In this document: in pieces, positions 54,158 to 64,000 of the stretch
How positions within the stretch are numbered: position 1 is the first letter of the stretch
Layout: every line of letters starts with the position of its first letter
NCBI GenBank assembly: GCA_002238685.1
Contig: MPMV01000001.1
Location: 186,001-250,000, forward strand
Length of the DNA stretch: 64,000 bases
Reading direction: 5' to 3'
DNA from: a bacterium EF100-94H03 bin56
GTDB lineage: Bacteria; Pseudomonadota; Alphaproteobacteria; SP197
Program-made: the position numbers and the translations under genes
Notes under the pieces: generated by a model
The model's input: only the letters and a program-made list of their open reading frames with translations
Database searches by the model: none
What the model was told of the DNA's origin: nothing

Positions 54158-55003
54158 GTGTCTCCTGCGGGCTGGGCCGGATCGATCATCTTTCATGTGC
54201 TCGTCATCACGCTTGTGCTGATGGAGCTTCCCGAACTGTGGCGGACACGGCCATTCGTTGCCGACACGGTCACAGTGGATGTCATCACGGTTGCAGAGGA
54301 AAGCGTGGCGCCGCCGGAGAATGAGGAACCGGAGCCGGAACCCGAACCGGAACCGGAACCCGAACCGGAACCCGAGCCCGAGCCCGAGCCCGAGCCAACT
54401 CTCCCGACTCCCCCGCCACCAATACCTACCATCCCTGAAGAACCCCTGCCTGCCGAGGAATCCGCAGAAGAGCCGGTCGAGCCGGTGCGGGTGAGTGAAA
54501 CTGTTCCGGTTCCACTCCCGGCCGCAAAGCCCGAGGCACCGTCCCGCCCCGAAGAGGAAGTGCCCTTCACCAGTGTCAGGGAAAGTCTGCTGGTCGACCG
54601 CAGGGAACCGGCGCCGGAGGAGCAGTCCACCACCTTTGCCGATGTCGCATCGGCCCTTGACGGAGCGCCCGATGTACCGGTCTCGGACATCGAACTGGCC
54701 TCTCTGCGCCGCAGTATCGCCAACCAGGTGACAAGGAGATGGATCATCCAGAGCGGCGCCATCGATGCCCGGGACCTCGTCGTCACAATCGAGGTGGTGC
54801 TCTCCATCAACGCACACGTGCTGCGCGCACGAATTGTCGATGTCGAGGGTGGAGAGGATGAACACTCGCGGCGGGTGGCGGCCGAATCGGCCCTGCGGGC
54901 GGTGCTCTTTTTCCGCGATCATCCTTTCGAGAATCTGGACAGGCAGCGTTATGACATCTGGAAGGAACTGATCGTCCGCTTCGACCCCAGCGCCCAGTTC
55001 TGA
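54158..55003 (+). CDS. tolA: TolA-like envelope-spanning protein with a Glu-Pro repeat
   Basis: 281 residues from a GTG start. An N-terminal membrane helix at about 5-22 (GSIIFHVLVITLVLMEL), then an acidic Pro-Glu tract of alternating Glu-Pro at about 56-80, a Pro-rich stretch, and a C-terminal TonB/TolA-type domain (LRRSIANQVTRRWIIQSG to the end). It should bridge the inner membrane motor to Pal and TolB. Repeated EP units make a stiff rod, replacing the Lys/Ala coiled rod of enteric TolA. Length is at the short end for the family. Confidence 0.93.
   Translation: MSPAGWAGSIIFHVLVITLVLMELPELWRTRPFVADTVTVDVITVAEESVAPPENEEPEPEPEPEPEPEPEPEPEPEPEPTLPTPPPPIPTIPEEPLPAEESAEEPVEPVRVSETVPVPLPAAKPEAPSRPEEEVPFTSVRESLLVDRREPAPEEQSTTFADVASALDGAPDVPVSDIELASLRRSIANQVTRRWIIQSGAIDARDLVVTIEVVLSINAHVLRARIVDVEGGEDEHSRRVAAESALRAVLFFRDHPFENLDRQRYDIWKELIVRFDPSAQF
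54326..54396 (+). repeat. In-frame GAG/GAA-CCG/CCC tandem repeat in tolA
   Basis: About 12 units of a 6-base repeat (GAACCG, GAGCCC and variants) coding for Glu-Pro. Its third positions vary, so it is selected at protein level, but the track could still gain or lose units by slippage. Confidence 0.85.
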
Positions 55004-55210
55004 CGATTTTGTCCCGTCCATTCCCGAGAATCATCTGCGTGCCGCCGATTTGCCACATGAGCGGTCCACAAGCCGGCAGCCCGCCGGATGGTTGAGCGAA
55101 GGCATCATTCGGCGCTTGATTCGCGCTCGTGGTTACCGGTATCAACAGTGACGTGTTGAGGGTCTGCTGCCGGGCCGACCATCTGTTCGGGAGACAGGAC
55201 GACAAAATTG

Positions 55211-56557
55211 ATGATCGCACATGTCACCAGGTTCATTCTGGTCGGGGTCGTCTGTGCGGCTCTGTTCACGGACAGGGCCGATGCGCAGCTTGATGTCGGT
55301 GTCTTCGAGGGGCGTGCCGACCCGGTTCCCATCGCCGTCACGGATTTCAATGGCGTTGGCCCCCTGGCGGACCTGGGAGCGGACATCGCTTCGGTGGTAA
55401 AGGCGGATCTCGAGTTCTCCGGTCTCTTCCGGGCCATACCGCCGGGTGCCTTTCTCCAGGACCCCGCCTCGCTCGGGGAGGACGCGCAGCCTCAGTTCGA
55501 CCTGTGGCGCAGGAGCGGTGCACAGGCACTCGTGACAGGCTGGGTGTCAACAGAGAGTGATGGTCGGATCCGCGTGAGTTTCCGGCTGTTCGACACCCTT
55601 GCCGAAGAGGGGCTGGTGGGTTTCGTTTTCCGAGGCGGCGAAGGAATCTGGCGGCGTATCGCCCACAAGATCTCCGATGCCGTCTACCATCGCTTTACCG
55701 GCGAGGACGGCTACTTCGACACACGCATTGCCTATGTCCACGAGGAAGGCCCGCAGACGGCACTCACCAAGCGCATCGCCATCATGGACTACGACGGGGA
55801 GAACCACAGGTTCCTGACGTCGGGAGACCATACGGTGCTGACACCGCGCTTCTCGCCAACGATCCAGAAGATTGCCTACTTCTCCTATTTCAACGAGACC
55901 ACACCACGCGTCAACCTGCTGGATCTCTCGACAGGGCGACGCGACGTGCTGGGCGATTTCCCGGGTATGAGTTTTGCACCGCGGTTTTCACCCGACGGAT
56001 CCAGTGTGATCATGTCGCTTGCCATCAACGGCAACACGGACATCTATGTGATGAATCTCGAAACCCGTACCATCAGGCAGTTGACGAACGGGCCCTACAT
56101 CGACACGTCACCGTCCTACTCGCCGGACGGTTCCCGGATCGCCTTCACGTCGGACCGCACGACCCAGACACAGATCTACGTCATGAATGCCGACGGCAGC
56201 GATCAGCATCGCATCAGCTGGGATCTAGACAATCGGGCCTCCTACTCGACACCGGTGTGGTCGCCGCGCGGTGATCTCATTGCCTTCACGAAGCATATCC
56301 CGGACAGCGACTGGGCCATCGGCGTGATGACTCCGGAACCGGGCGAAGGGGAAAGGCTGCTGGCGTTTGGCGATCTTGTCGAGGGACCGACCTGGTCCCC
56401 GAACGGACGCGTCATCATGTTTGCCCATGAAACCTATGGTGCCGGCGAGGACACGGAGAGGGTCATCAAGAGCATCGATCTCACCGGTTATGTCGAGCGC
56501 ACGATCCGTACACAGGGTGCTGCCACCGATCCGGCATGGTCTCCCTTGATTCCGTGA
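55211..56557 (+). CDS. tolB: Tol-Pal system beta-propeller protein TolB
   Basis: 448 residues from ATG 55211 (a TTG lies directly upstream at 55208). A signal peptide runs to ADA-Q (about 26). The N-terminal domain (about 30-170) is followed by a six-bladed propeller with WD40-like repeats, each with a phrase such as PRFSPDGSSV, PSYSPDGSRIAF and PVWSPRGDLIAF. It is periplasmic and binds Pal and the TolA C-terminus. It lies 204 bp after tolA, with a ribosome site (GGAGACAGG). Confidence 0.96.
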   Translation: MIAHVTRFILVGVVCAALFTDRADAQLDVGVFEGRADPVPIAVTDFNGVGPLADLGADIASVVKADLEFSGLFRAIPPGAFLQDPASLGEDAQPQFDLWRRSGAQALVTGWVSTESDGRIRVSFRLFDTLAEEGLVGFVFRGGEGIWRRIAHKISDAVYHRFTGEDGYFDTRIAYVHEEGPQTALTKRIAIMDYDGENHRFLTSGDHTVLTPRFSPTIQKIAYFSYFNETTPRVNLLDLSTGRRDVLGDFPGMSFAPRFSPDGSSVIMSLAINGNTDIYVMNLETRTIRQLTNGPYIDTSPSYSPDGSRIAFTSDRTTQTQIYVMNADGSDQHRISWDLDNRASYSTPVWSPRGDLIAFTKHIPDSDWAIGVMTPEPGEGERLLAFGDLVEGPTWSPNGRVIMFAHETYGAGEDTERVIKSIDLTGYVERTIRTQGAATDPAWSPLIP

Positions 56558-56693
56558 CTTCCGGTCGTCTATAGAGGTATGGACCTTGTGAACAACACAG
56601 CCGAGACGAGGTTGACAGCCGGCGGTGTTTGCGGTCATTAGTGGCGCGGTTCTCGGGGTGTATTGGCGATCTATCCGGAAAGGGGGCTTTCCC

Positions 56694-57194
56694 ATGCGTT
56701 TCAAACTGATTGCGGCCCTGGCGGCGGGCCTTCTGGTAGCCGCGTGCGAGTCCACCCCGGAGGTCGCAGAGGAAGACGAAGGCACGGGCGCTGTCGAGGT
56801 CGTCACGGAGGAAGTGGTCGAGGCTGATCCCGTTGACCCGAGGTCCGAACGCTACATCGAGGAAGTCCTCGGCAAACGTGTTTTCTTTGCTCTCGACAGT
56901 TCGGTGCTCAATGCGCGCGCCCAGTCGACCATTCGACGCTGGGCTGACTGGATGAATGAGTTCAGCGATGTCAATGTAATTGTCGAGGGCCACTGTGACG
57001 AACGCGGCACCCGCGAATACAACCTGGCGCTCGGCGACAGGCGTGCCAATGCCGTCAAGGATCATCTCGTTGTCCTGGGGATCGATCCCAATCGCATCAC
57101 GACAATCAGCTACGGCAAGGAACGCCCCCTCGTGCTCGGTCACACCGAAGCCGCGTGGGGACAGAATCGCCGGGGTGATCTGACCCTCAGTTGA
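56694..57194 (+). CDS. pal: Peptidoglycan-associated lipoprotein Pal
   Basis: 166 residues from ATG 56694; an upstream frame to 56625 lacks a signal. The signal ends in LLVAAC-E, a lipobox with Cys19 or close by as the lipidated residue. A charged, Glu-rich linker follows, then the OmpA-like domain with VFFALDSSVLNARAQ and the peptidoglycan-binding GHCDERGTREYNLALGDRRA. It anchors the outer membrane to peptidoglycan and to the Tol motor. Confidence 0.96.
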   Translation: MRFKLIAALAAGLLVAACESTPEVAEEDEGTGAVEVVTEEVVEADPVDPRSERYIEEVLGKRVFFALDSSVLNARAQSTIRRWADWMNEFSDVNVIVEGHCDERGTREYNLALGDRRANAVKDHLVVLGIDPNRITTISYGKERPLVLGHTEAAWGQNRRGDLTLS

Positions 57195-57315
57195 TCCCGC
57201 TCAGGACGGCCGGGCGAGAGCGTCCGGCCTCTTGAATCCGGGCGGGTGTTGCAGACACCAGAACGTGTTTGTCGGGCGTCATGTTCGCCGGCGTTCCTGG
57301 AGAGGGATGGTGGCC

Positions 57316-58119
57316 ATGAAAAGACTCCTTCTGGTAGTTCTCGTCATTGCGTCAACAGTTCCGGCCGGAGCCCAGGACGGATCCGCCGAACTGGCGCAGG
57401 CCCTGGAGAGCCTGCGCCGGGACATGAGTGATCTCCAGGCGTTCATCTACAACGCGGGTTCTCTCGAAGACAGCAGCATTGCCGGTGCTTCCTTCGATGG
57501 CAGCAAGCTGCATGCCGGCATGCAGCAGATCCAGGAATCGCTGCGACAGCTTGCAGGGCGCATCGATGGCCTGGAGTTTGCCCAGCGCCAGATTCGTGAA
57601 CAGCTTGCAGCTCTCGAGGCCGACGTTGCGGCCCGAACCGCTACCGGGGCCTTGACCGCGGAGGTGGACGACGGCGTGCAGTCGCAGGACCCGCAGACCG
57701 GGGACTTTGCCGAGACGGGTGTACTGCCGCCGGGAACGGAAGTGGAGAAGTACGATCACGCCTTCTCCCTGCTGCGCAAGGCCGATTACGAGGCGGCCGA
57801 GATTGCCTTTTCGACCTTCATTGGCGAGCACCCGGAAAGTGAGCTGGTCGGCAACGCGTGGCACTGGATCGGCTCCATGCACCTTGTGCGCGACCGCTTT
57901 CACGAAGCGGCCGTCGCCTTTCTCAAGGGCTACCAGCACGACCCGGATGGGCCCAAGGCCGCCGGCAGTCTGCTGAAACTCGGCACGTCCCTTGCGCATC
58001 TCGGCAAGAAGGGGGAGGCCTGTGCGACGTTCCGCGAGTTCATGGAGCGGTTTCCCGATGCGGGCGAGGCGCTGCTCGGCCAGGCGCGCGAGGAGGCCGC
58101 CACCACCGGGTGCACCTGA
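57316..58119 (+). CDS. cpoB: Tol-Pal coordination protein CpoB (YbgF)
   Basis: 267 residues from ATG 57316 (MKRLLLVVLVIASTVPAGA signal peptide). A coiled-coil region at about 30-125 (AQALESLRRDMSDLQA; LAGRIDGLEFAQRQI) drives trimer formation. C-terminal TPR repeats start at YDHAFSLLRKADYEAAEIAF and include HWIGSMHLVRDRFHEAAVAF. It is periplasmic and ties Tol-Pal to cell-wall synthesis in the species studied. It closes the tol-pal operon, followed 29 bp later by tilS. Confidence 0.94.
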   Translation: MKRLLLVVLVIASTVPAGAQDGSAELAQALESLRRDMSDLQAFIYNAGSLEDSSIAGASFDGSKLHAGMQQIQESLRQLAGRIDGLEFAQRQIREQLAALEADVAARTATGALTAEVDDGVQSQDPQTGDFAETGVLPPGTEVEKYDHAFSLLRKADYEAAEIAFSTFIGEHPESELVGNAWHWIGSMHLVRDRFHEAAVAFLKGYQHDPDGPKAAGSLLKLGTSLAHLGKKGEACATFREFMERFPDAGEALLGQAREEAATTGCT

Positions 58120-58148
58120 TTCCCGGCGCCTCGCCCACATCCATCGCG

Positions 58149-59327
58149 ATGCCGCCTGAGGCCGCTCACGAGCCTCTGGGACGTGCGGAGTTCGCCGAAG
58201 CGATGGCGGCGCTGGCTCCCTTCGAAACCCGTCCCCGCCTGGCTGTGGCCCTTTCCGGCGGACCCGACAGCACGGCGCTTGCCCTGCTGGCCGACGATTG
58301 GGTGCGGGTCCGCGACGGCGCGCTCGTGGCCTTCATTGTCGATCACGGGTTGAGAAACGGATCGGCGGTCGAGGCACGGGCGGTGGCAAGGCGTTGCTCC
58401 ACGTGGGGCATCGCGTCACGAATTCTCACCTGGAGCGGGCCGAAACCGGCGAGTGCGATCGAGGAGTCGGCACGTCACGCGCGCTATCGTCTCCTCGAGA
58501 CTGCCTGCAGCCGCGACGGTGTTCTCCATCTCTTCACGGCACACCATCGCCGGGACCAGCAGGAGACGGTCGCCCTGCGCCGTGAAGCCGGCAGCGGACC
58601 GATGGGTCTGGCCGGCATTTCCCGATGCGTCGAACGGCCGTCCCTGAGGATCCTCAGACCTCTTCTCGGCTTTCATCCCGCGCGCCTGAAGGCGACACTT
58701 CGGGCGAGAGGCGAACACTGGCTTGACGACCCCATGAACCGGGACTCCAGGTTCGCCCGTGTCCGCCTGCGCCAGCAGGGTGTTCCGGACTGTGGCGTCG
58801 ACATTTCCGAAAGGAGAACAAGACTGGAACGAACGCTCGCCCGTGTTCTTCCCCGCGTGTCCCACGTCGATGGCCGGGGTGTGGCGACACTCGACCGCCC
58901 TGGCTGGCTATGCCTGCCGGCGGATGTGCGCCACATGGTTCTGGTGCGTCTTGCGATGACTGTGGGCGGATGCGCCTATCCTCCAGCCACCCGCAAGATT
59001 GACCGGCTGGATCGCCTGCTTCGTTCGCAAGCAACGGTGGCGGCCACTCTTGGCCATTGCCGGTGGCAGGGAGGCAGGGAGGTGACGGTCAGGCGCGAGA
59101 GGAGGAATCTGCCCGTCATCGAGGGGCATGGCGGGGAGGGCGAGATTCTCTGGGACGGACGGTTTCGCGTGACGGTGCCGGACAGCCCCTGGCGCATCCA
59201 GCCGGCTGGCGGTTCCTTCCCGGTGGTCGAGCGGCTGTCAGGAGAGCCCTGGCCTCCTTGCGCCACGTCCATCCGCTTTGCACCCCGCCACCCCCTCACG
59301 GCCCCGCTCTTCCGGGATGGCGCATGA
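58149..59327 (+). CDS. tilS: tRNA(Ile)-lysidine synthase TilS
   Basis: 392 residues from ATG 58149. It makes lysidine at C34 of tRNA-Ile so AUA is read correctly. The PP-loop ATP motif is ALSGGPDSTALALL (36-41 core), followed by FIVDHGLRNGS and IEESARHARYRLLE. The end of the N-terminal domain holds the family's WLDDPMNRDSRFARVRLR. The C-terminal tail is shorter than in E. coli, as usual in alphaproteobacteria. It sits between cpoB and ftsH, a common order in this class. Confidence 0.95.
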   Translation: MPPEAAHEPLGRAEFAEAMAALAPFETRPRLAVALSGGPDSTALALLADDWVRVRDGALVAFIVDHGLRNGSAVEARAVARRCSTWGIASRILTWSGPKPASAIEESARHARYRLLETACSRDGVLHLFTAHHRRDQQETVALRREAGSGPMGLAGISRCVERPSLRILRPLLGFHPARLKATLRARGEHWLDDPMNRDSRFARVRLRQQGVPDCGVDISERRTRLERTLARVLPRVSHVDGRGVATLDRPGWLCLPADVRHMVLVRLAMTVGGCAYPPATRKIDRLDRLLRSQATVAATLGHCRWQGGREVTVRRERRNLPVIEGHGGEGEILWDGRFRVTVPDSPWRIQPAGGSFPVVERLSGEPWPPCATSIRFAPRHPLTAPLFRDGA

Positions 59328-59411
59328 GGTGAGTGGCCAGGTGGCGCCGGCACTGGAAATTCGCTCGTTCAGTCACCATAATAACTGTCAGATCAGGGCA
59401 TCGAGACGTTC

Positions 59412-61333
<1,922 letters not shown>

Positions 61334-61337
<4 letters not shown>

Positions 61338-62401
61338 CCTCGCCGATTGTCAGCACGGATCCCGACGATCTCGCCGCCGCTTTCACTCCCCACTGCCGGC
61401 CTTACGTCAGGCCGGTGGGGAAAACGGGATCGATGGAGGTCATCGTCCGCAGGCCCGACGGCCTGCTTGCCGCGAGAATCGATGCTGCCGGCGTGGATGC
61501 CTGGACGGCACGCCTTCCGGAACCCGCGGCCCGTCGTCTTGCCACTCTGGTCAGCCGTCTTCGTTCACCTCCGCGCTCATTCGCCGGGCTCGACCTGACG
61601 GAGCCCCGGGTCATGGGCATCATCAACACGACGCCCGACAGCTTCTCCGATGCCGGCAAGGCCCTCGATCCTGATGATGCCATGGCACAGGGCGAGGCCA
61701 TGCGCGATGCGGGGGCTGCCATTCTCGATGTCGGCGGGGAATCGACCCGCCCCGGAGCCGAACCGGTGGACTGGCGGGTGGAAACGCGGAGAGTCCTGCC
61801 GGTCATCACCCACCTTGCAGGCACCGGGGGCCTGGTCTCCGTCGACAGCCGCAAGGCGGATGTGATGCGCGCGGCCATCGCCGCTGGCGCCGCGATTGTC
61901 AACGATGTCAGCGCGCTCACCCATGATCCCCGTTCCATGGATGTCGTGGCCGGGGCCGGCGTGCCGGTCATTCTCATGCATGCGCTCGGCGATCCCCGCA
62001 CGATGCAGGATGCACCGTCCTATGATCATGTCAGCCTCGACATCCACGACTATCTCGAGCAGAGGATCGCTGCCTGCGTTGAAGCCGGAATCGCCCGCCG
62101 CAACATCGCCATCGATCCGGGGATCGGATTCGGCAAGACACAGGCCCACAACATGACCCTGCTCGGCCACCTGGCATTGTTTCACGCTCTGGGTTGCCCC
62201 ATTCTTCTGGGTGCGTCACGCAAGAGATTCATCGGCCGGATCACGGGCGAGGAGAGGCCGGCGAGGCGCCTCGGCGGCAGCATCGCGGCGGCGCTGGCCG
62301 GGGTGGCAGCCGGCGTGCAGCTCCTCAGGGTCCATGATGTGGCCGACACGGTGCAGGCGGTAAGGATCTGGTCAGGCATGGCGGAGCCGGTATCGACATG
62401 A
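61334..62401 (+). CDS. folP: Dihydropteroate synthase FolP
   Basis: 355 residues from a TTG start overlapping the ftsH stop. It joins p-aminobenzoate to dihydropterin pyrophosphate in folate synthesis. The core starts at about 90: [17 protein letters not shown], then [26 protein letters not shown], and [14 protein letters not shown] near the C-terminus. The first 85 residues are an extension beyond the standard 280-residue enzyme, as in several alphaproteobacterial homologues. It overlaps glmM by 4 bp. Confidence 0.95.
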
Positions 62402-63747
62402 GACAGTTGTTCGGAACCGACGGCATACGTGGCCGGGCCAACCGCGAACCCATGACCGTCGAGACGGCATTGCGGGCAGGCATGGCGGCCGGAGTCCATT
62501 TCCGCAGGGGCGATCACACGCACCGCGTCGTTATCGGCAAGGACACCCGGCTTTCCTGCTACATGATCGAGTACGCCATGGCCTCGGGGTTCGTGAGCGT
62601 TGGCATGGATGTCCTGCTCATCGGTCCGGTGCCGACACCGGGCGTGGCCACTCTGACGCGTTCGATGCGTGCCGATCTCGGGGTGATGATCTCGGCATCC
62701 CACAATTCCTTCGAGGACAACGGCATCAAGCTCTTCGGGCCCGACGGCTACAAGCTCTCGGACACGGTGGAAGCGGCCATCGAGACAGGCATGGCCGGAG
62801 ACCTGTCGGCAGCCAGGGTGGACGCCAGTCATCTGGGACGTGTGCGGCGTCTCCAGGGAGCCCTCGGTCGCTATTCCGAGTTCTGCAAGAACATCTTTCC
62901 AAGGAACCTGCGTCTTGACGGTCTGAAGATCGTCATCGATGCGGCCAACGGCGCGGGCTACCGGGTGGTGCCCGAGGCACTCTGGGAACTCGGTGCCGAT
63001 GTCATTCCCCTGGGTGTCGACCCGGATGGCACGAACATCAACCGGAACTGCGGTTCGACAGCGCCCGGGGCGATGCAGAGGGCGGTGACGGAAAGCGGCG
63101 CCGATATCGGCATCGCCATCGACGGGGATGCCGACCGCGCCGTCTTCGCCGATGAAAACGGGACACTCGTTGATGGTGATCAGATCGTGGCATTGCTTGG
63201 CGACTGGCTCAACCGACGCGGCAAGCTTTCCGGCGGCGCCGTCATCGGCACCGTGATGTCGAATCTCGGCCTCGAACGCTTCTTTCAGGAACGCGGTCTT
63301 CGTTTCGAACGCACACCTGTCGGAGACCGCTACATCGTGGAACGCATGCGTGACAGGGGCTGCAATTTTGGTGGCGAGCCTTCCGGTCACATGGTCTTCG
63401 CCGATCACGCGACAACCGGGGACGGACTCATCGCCGCCCTGCAGGTCCTTGCCGTCCTTGTCGGGAACGGACGGCCGATGAGCGACATCGCACACCAGTT
63501 CCACGCGGTTCCGCAGGTGGCAAGCAATGTCCGTCTCAACGGCAAAGCGTCGCTGGCAAGCGACACGGTTCAGACCGTCCTGGCCTCGTCGCGGGCCCGT
63601 CTCGCCGCTGACGGGCGTCTCGTGGTGCGCGAATCGGGAACCGAACCGTTGATCCGGATCATGGTGGAGCACCCCGACGGCGGTCTCGCGCAACGTCTCG
63701 TGAGCGAACTCGAGAGCGCCATCCGCCTCGCGGCCGGCGACGCCTGA
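62398..63747 (+). CDS. glmM: Phosphoglucosamine mutase GlmM
   Basis: 449 residues, usual length. It converts glucosamine-6-phosphate to glucosamine-1-phosphate for peptidoglycan and LPS precursors. The catalytic phosphoserine is Ser101 in [15 protein letters not shown]; the metal loop is [12 protein letters not shown]; the sugar-binding GEPSGHMVF and phosphate-binding [15 protein letters not shown] motifs follow. The start overlaps the folP stop. The ftsH-folP-glmM order is widespread in proteobacteria. Confidence 0.97.
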   Translation: MRQLFGTDGIRGRANREPMTVETALRAGMAAGVHFRRGDHTHRVVIGKDTRLSCYMIEYAMASGFVSVGMDVLLIGPVPTPGVATLTRSMRADLGVMISASHNSFEDNGIKLFGPDGYKLSDTVEAAIETGMAGDLSAARVDASHLGRVRRLQGALGRYSEFCKNIFPRNLRLDGLKIVIDAANGAGYRVVPEALWELGADVIPLGVDPDGTNINRNCGSTAPGAMQRAVTESGADIGIAIDGDADRAVFADENGTLVDGDQIVALLGDWLNRRGKLSGGAVIGTVMSNLGLERFFQERGLRFERTPVGDRYIVERMRDRGCNFGGEPSGHMVFADHATTGDGLIAALQVLAVLVGNGRPMSDIAHQFHAVPQVASNVRLNGKASLASDTVQTVLASSRARLAADGRLVVRESGTEPLIRIMVEHPDGGLAQRLVSELESAIRLAAGDA

Positions 63748-63755
63748 ACACGGCC

Positions 63756-64000
63756 GTGCGCTGTCCCTTCTACCAGGTCGACGCGTTTACCGGCGAGGCG
63801 TTCAGGGGCAATCCCGCCGCGGTGCTGGTGCTGGAAACGTGGTTGCCCGACACCGCGCTGCAGGCCATCGCGGCTGAAAACAACCTCGCCGAGACGGCCT
63901 TCCTGGTGCACCAGGCGGACCGGGACTATCAGCTGCGCTGGTTCACGCCCGTTGTCGAAGTGCCTCTTTGCGGTCATGCCACACTTGCGTCCGCGTTCGT
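63756..64000 (+). CDS. PhzF-family isomerase/epimerase, partial (3' end beyond window)
   Basis: 81 codons from GTG 63756, frame open to the window edge. N-terminal signature [20 protein letters not shown], then [11 protein letters not shown] with the conserved Glu, and [17 protein letters not shown]. PhzF-like proteins are isomerases/epimerases of two similar half-domains; functions range from phenazine synthesis to unknown. It starts 8 bp after the glmM stop, so it is probably co-transcribed. Confidence 0.92.
   Translation, partial: MRCPFYQVDAFTGEAFRGNPAAVLVLETWLPDTALQAIAAENNLAETAFLVHQADRDYQLRWFTPVVEVPLCGHATLASAF

Noticed and set aside
54326-54396. Short regular repeats resembling a CRISPR array
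   Set aside because: Repeats are 6 bp, in frame and without spacers; they encode Glu-Pro in TolA.
53681-55021. Minus-strand frame of 446 codons across tolR-tolA
   Set aside because: Antisense shadow; its low-complexity segment is only the reverse of the Glu-Pro repeat.
62182-63693. Minus-strand frame of 503 codons
   Set aside because: Antisense to glmM and the end of folP.

Overview
The window is GC-rich DNA, most probably from an alphaproteobacterium of the Rhodospirillales or Rhodobacterales type and probably marine. Two things support this. One is a TrcR (DUF1013) gene, a family known from alphaproteobacteria. The other is the core block yebC-ruvCAB-ybgC-tolQRAB-pal-cpoB-tilS-ftsH-folP-glmM at 49.6-63.7 kb, the order usual in that class. 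The marine guess rests on osmolyte genes: a DMSP-lyase-like cupin, two choline-sulfatases and a trimethylamine-dehydrogenase-like enzyme. No rRNA, tRNA, CRISPR array or IS transposase was recognised.

Layout. (1) 1-11.3 kb, minus strand: a polyketide locus with a stand-alone acyl carrier protein, a phosphopantetheinyl transferase, an NCS2-type permease fused to a histidine-kinase-like ATPase domain, and a giant type I PKS. The PKS holds one full module, KS-AT-DH-MT-(spacer)-ER-KR-ACP, then a second KS that runs off the left edge. (2) 11.5-21.5 kb: a sugar-acid/polyol group (rhamnonate-dehydratase-like, FGGY kinase, 2-hydroxyacid dehydrogenase), gamma-glutamyltransferase, a DUF427 protein, a choline-sulfatase and a PuuB-like FAD oxidase. 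(3) 21.7-25.9 kb: a redoxin/cytochrome c/copper monooxygenase protein facing a TetR regulator across a palindrome, then a methyltransferase and an agmatinase-like ureohydrolase. (4) 25.9-35.3 kb: a CocE-type hydrolase, then a 2.35-kb tandem duplication carrying a Tat-type solute-binding protein and a BetI-like regulator twice, followed by a TMA-dehydrogenase-like flavoenzyme and an MBL-fold protein. (5) 35.3-37.6 kb: a small island of less GC-rich DNA with an HNH nuclease and an MNT-HEPN pair. (6) 37.7-47.2 kb: Tat amine oxidase, SLC13 permease, class II aldolase, MFS, alpha/beta hydrolase, DMSP-lyase-like cupin, yciB and a second choline-sulfatase. (7) 47.3-64 kb: trcR, a quinone oxidoreductase and the core block, ending in a partial phzF-like gene.

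How the genes work together (inference). Regions 2-6 read as an accessory catabolic zone for methylated and sulfated osmolytes and amines. Choline-O-sulfate would be hydrolysed by the two sulfatases, DMSP cleaved by the cupin, methylated amines demethylated by the TMADH-like enzyme, and ligands captured by two diverged binding proteins under BetI-like control. No ABC permease or ATPase genes lie beside the binding proteins.

A striking technical or biological feature is that three unrelated genes (CocE hydrolase, SLC13 permease, YebC) are each broken by a short imperfect local duplication. One copy in each case has decayed toward G, giving near-identical G-rich strings. Assembly error is the simplest explanation, so these three genes may be intact in the living genome.
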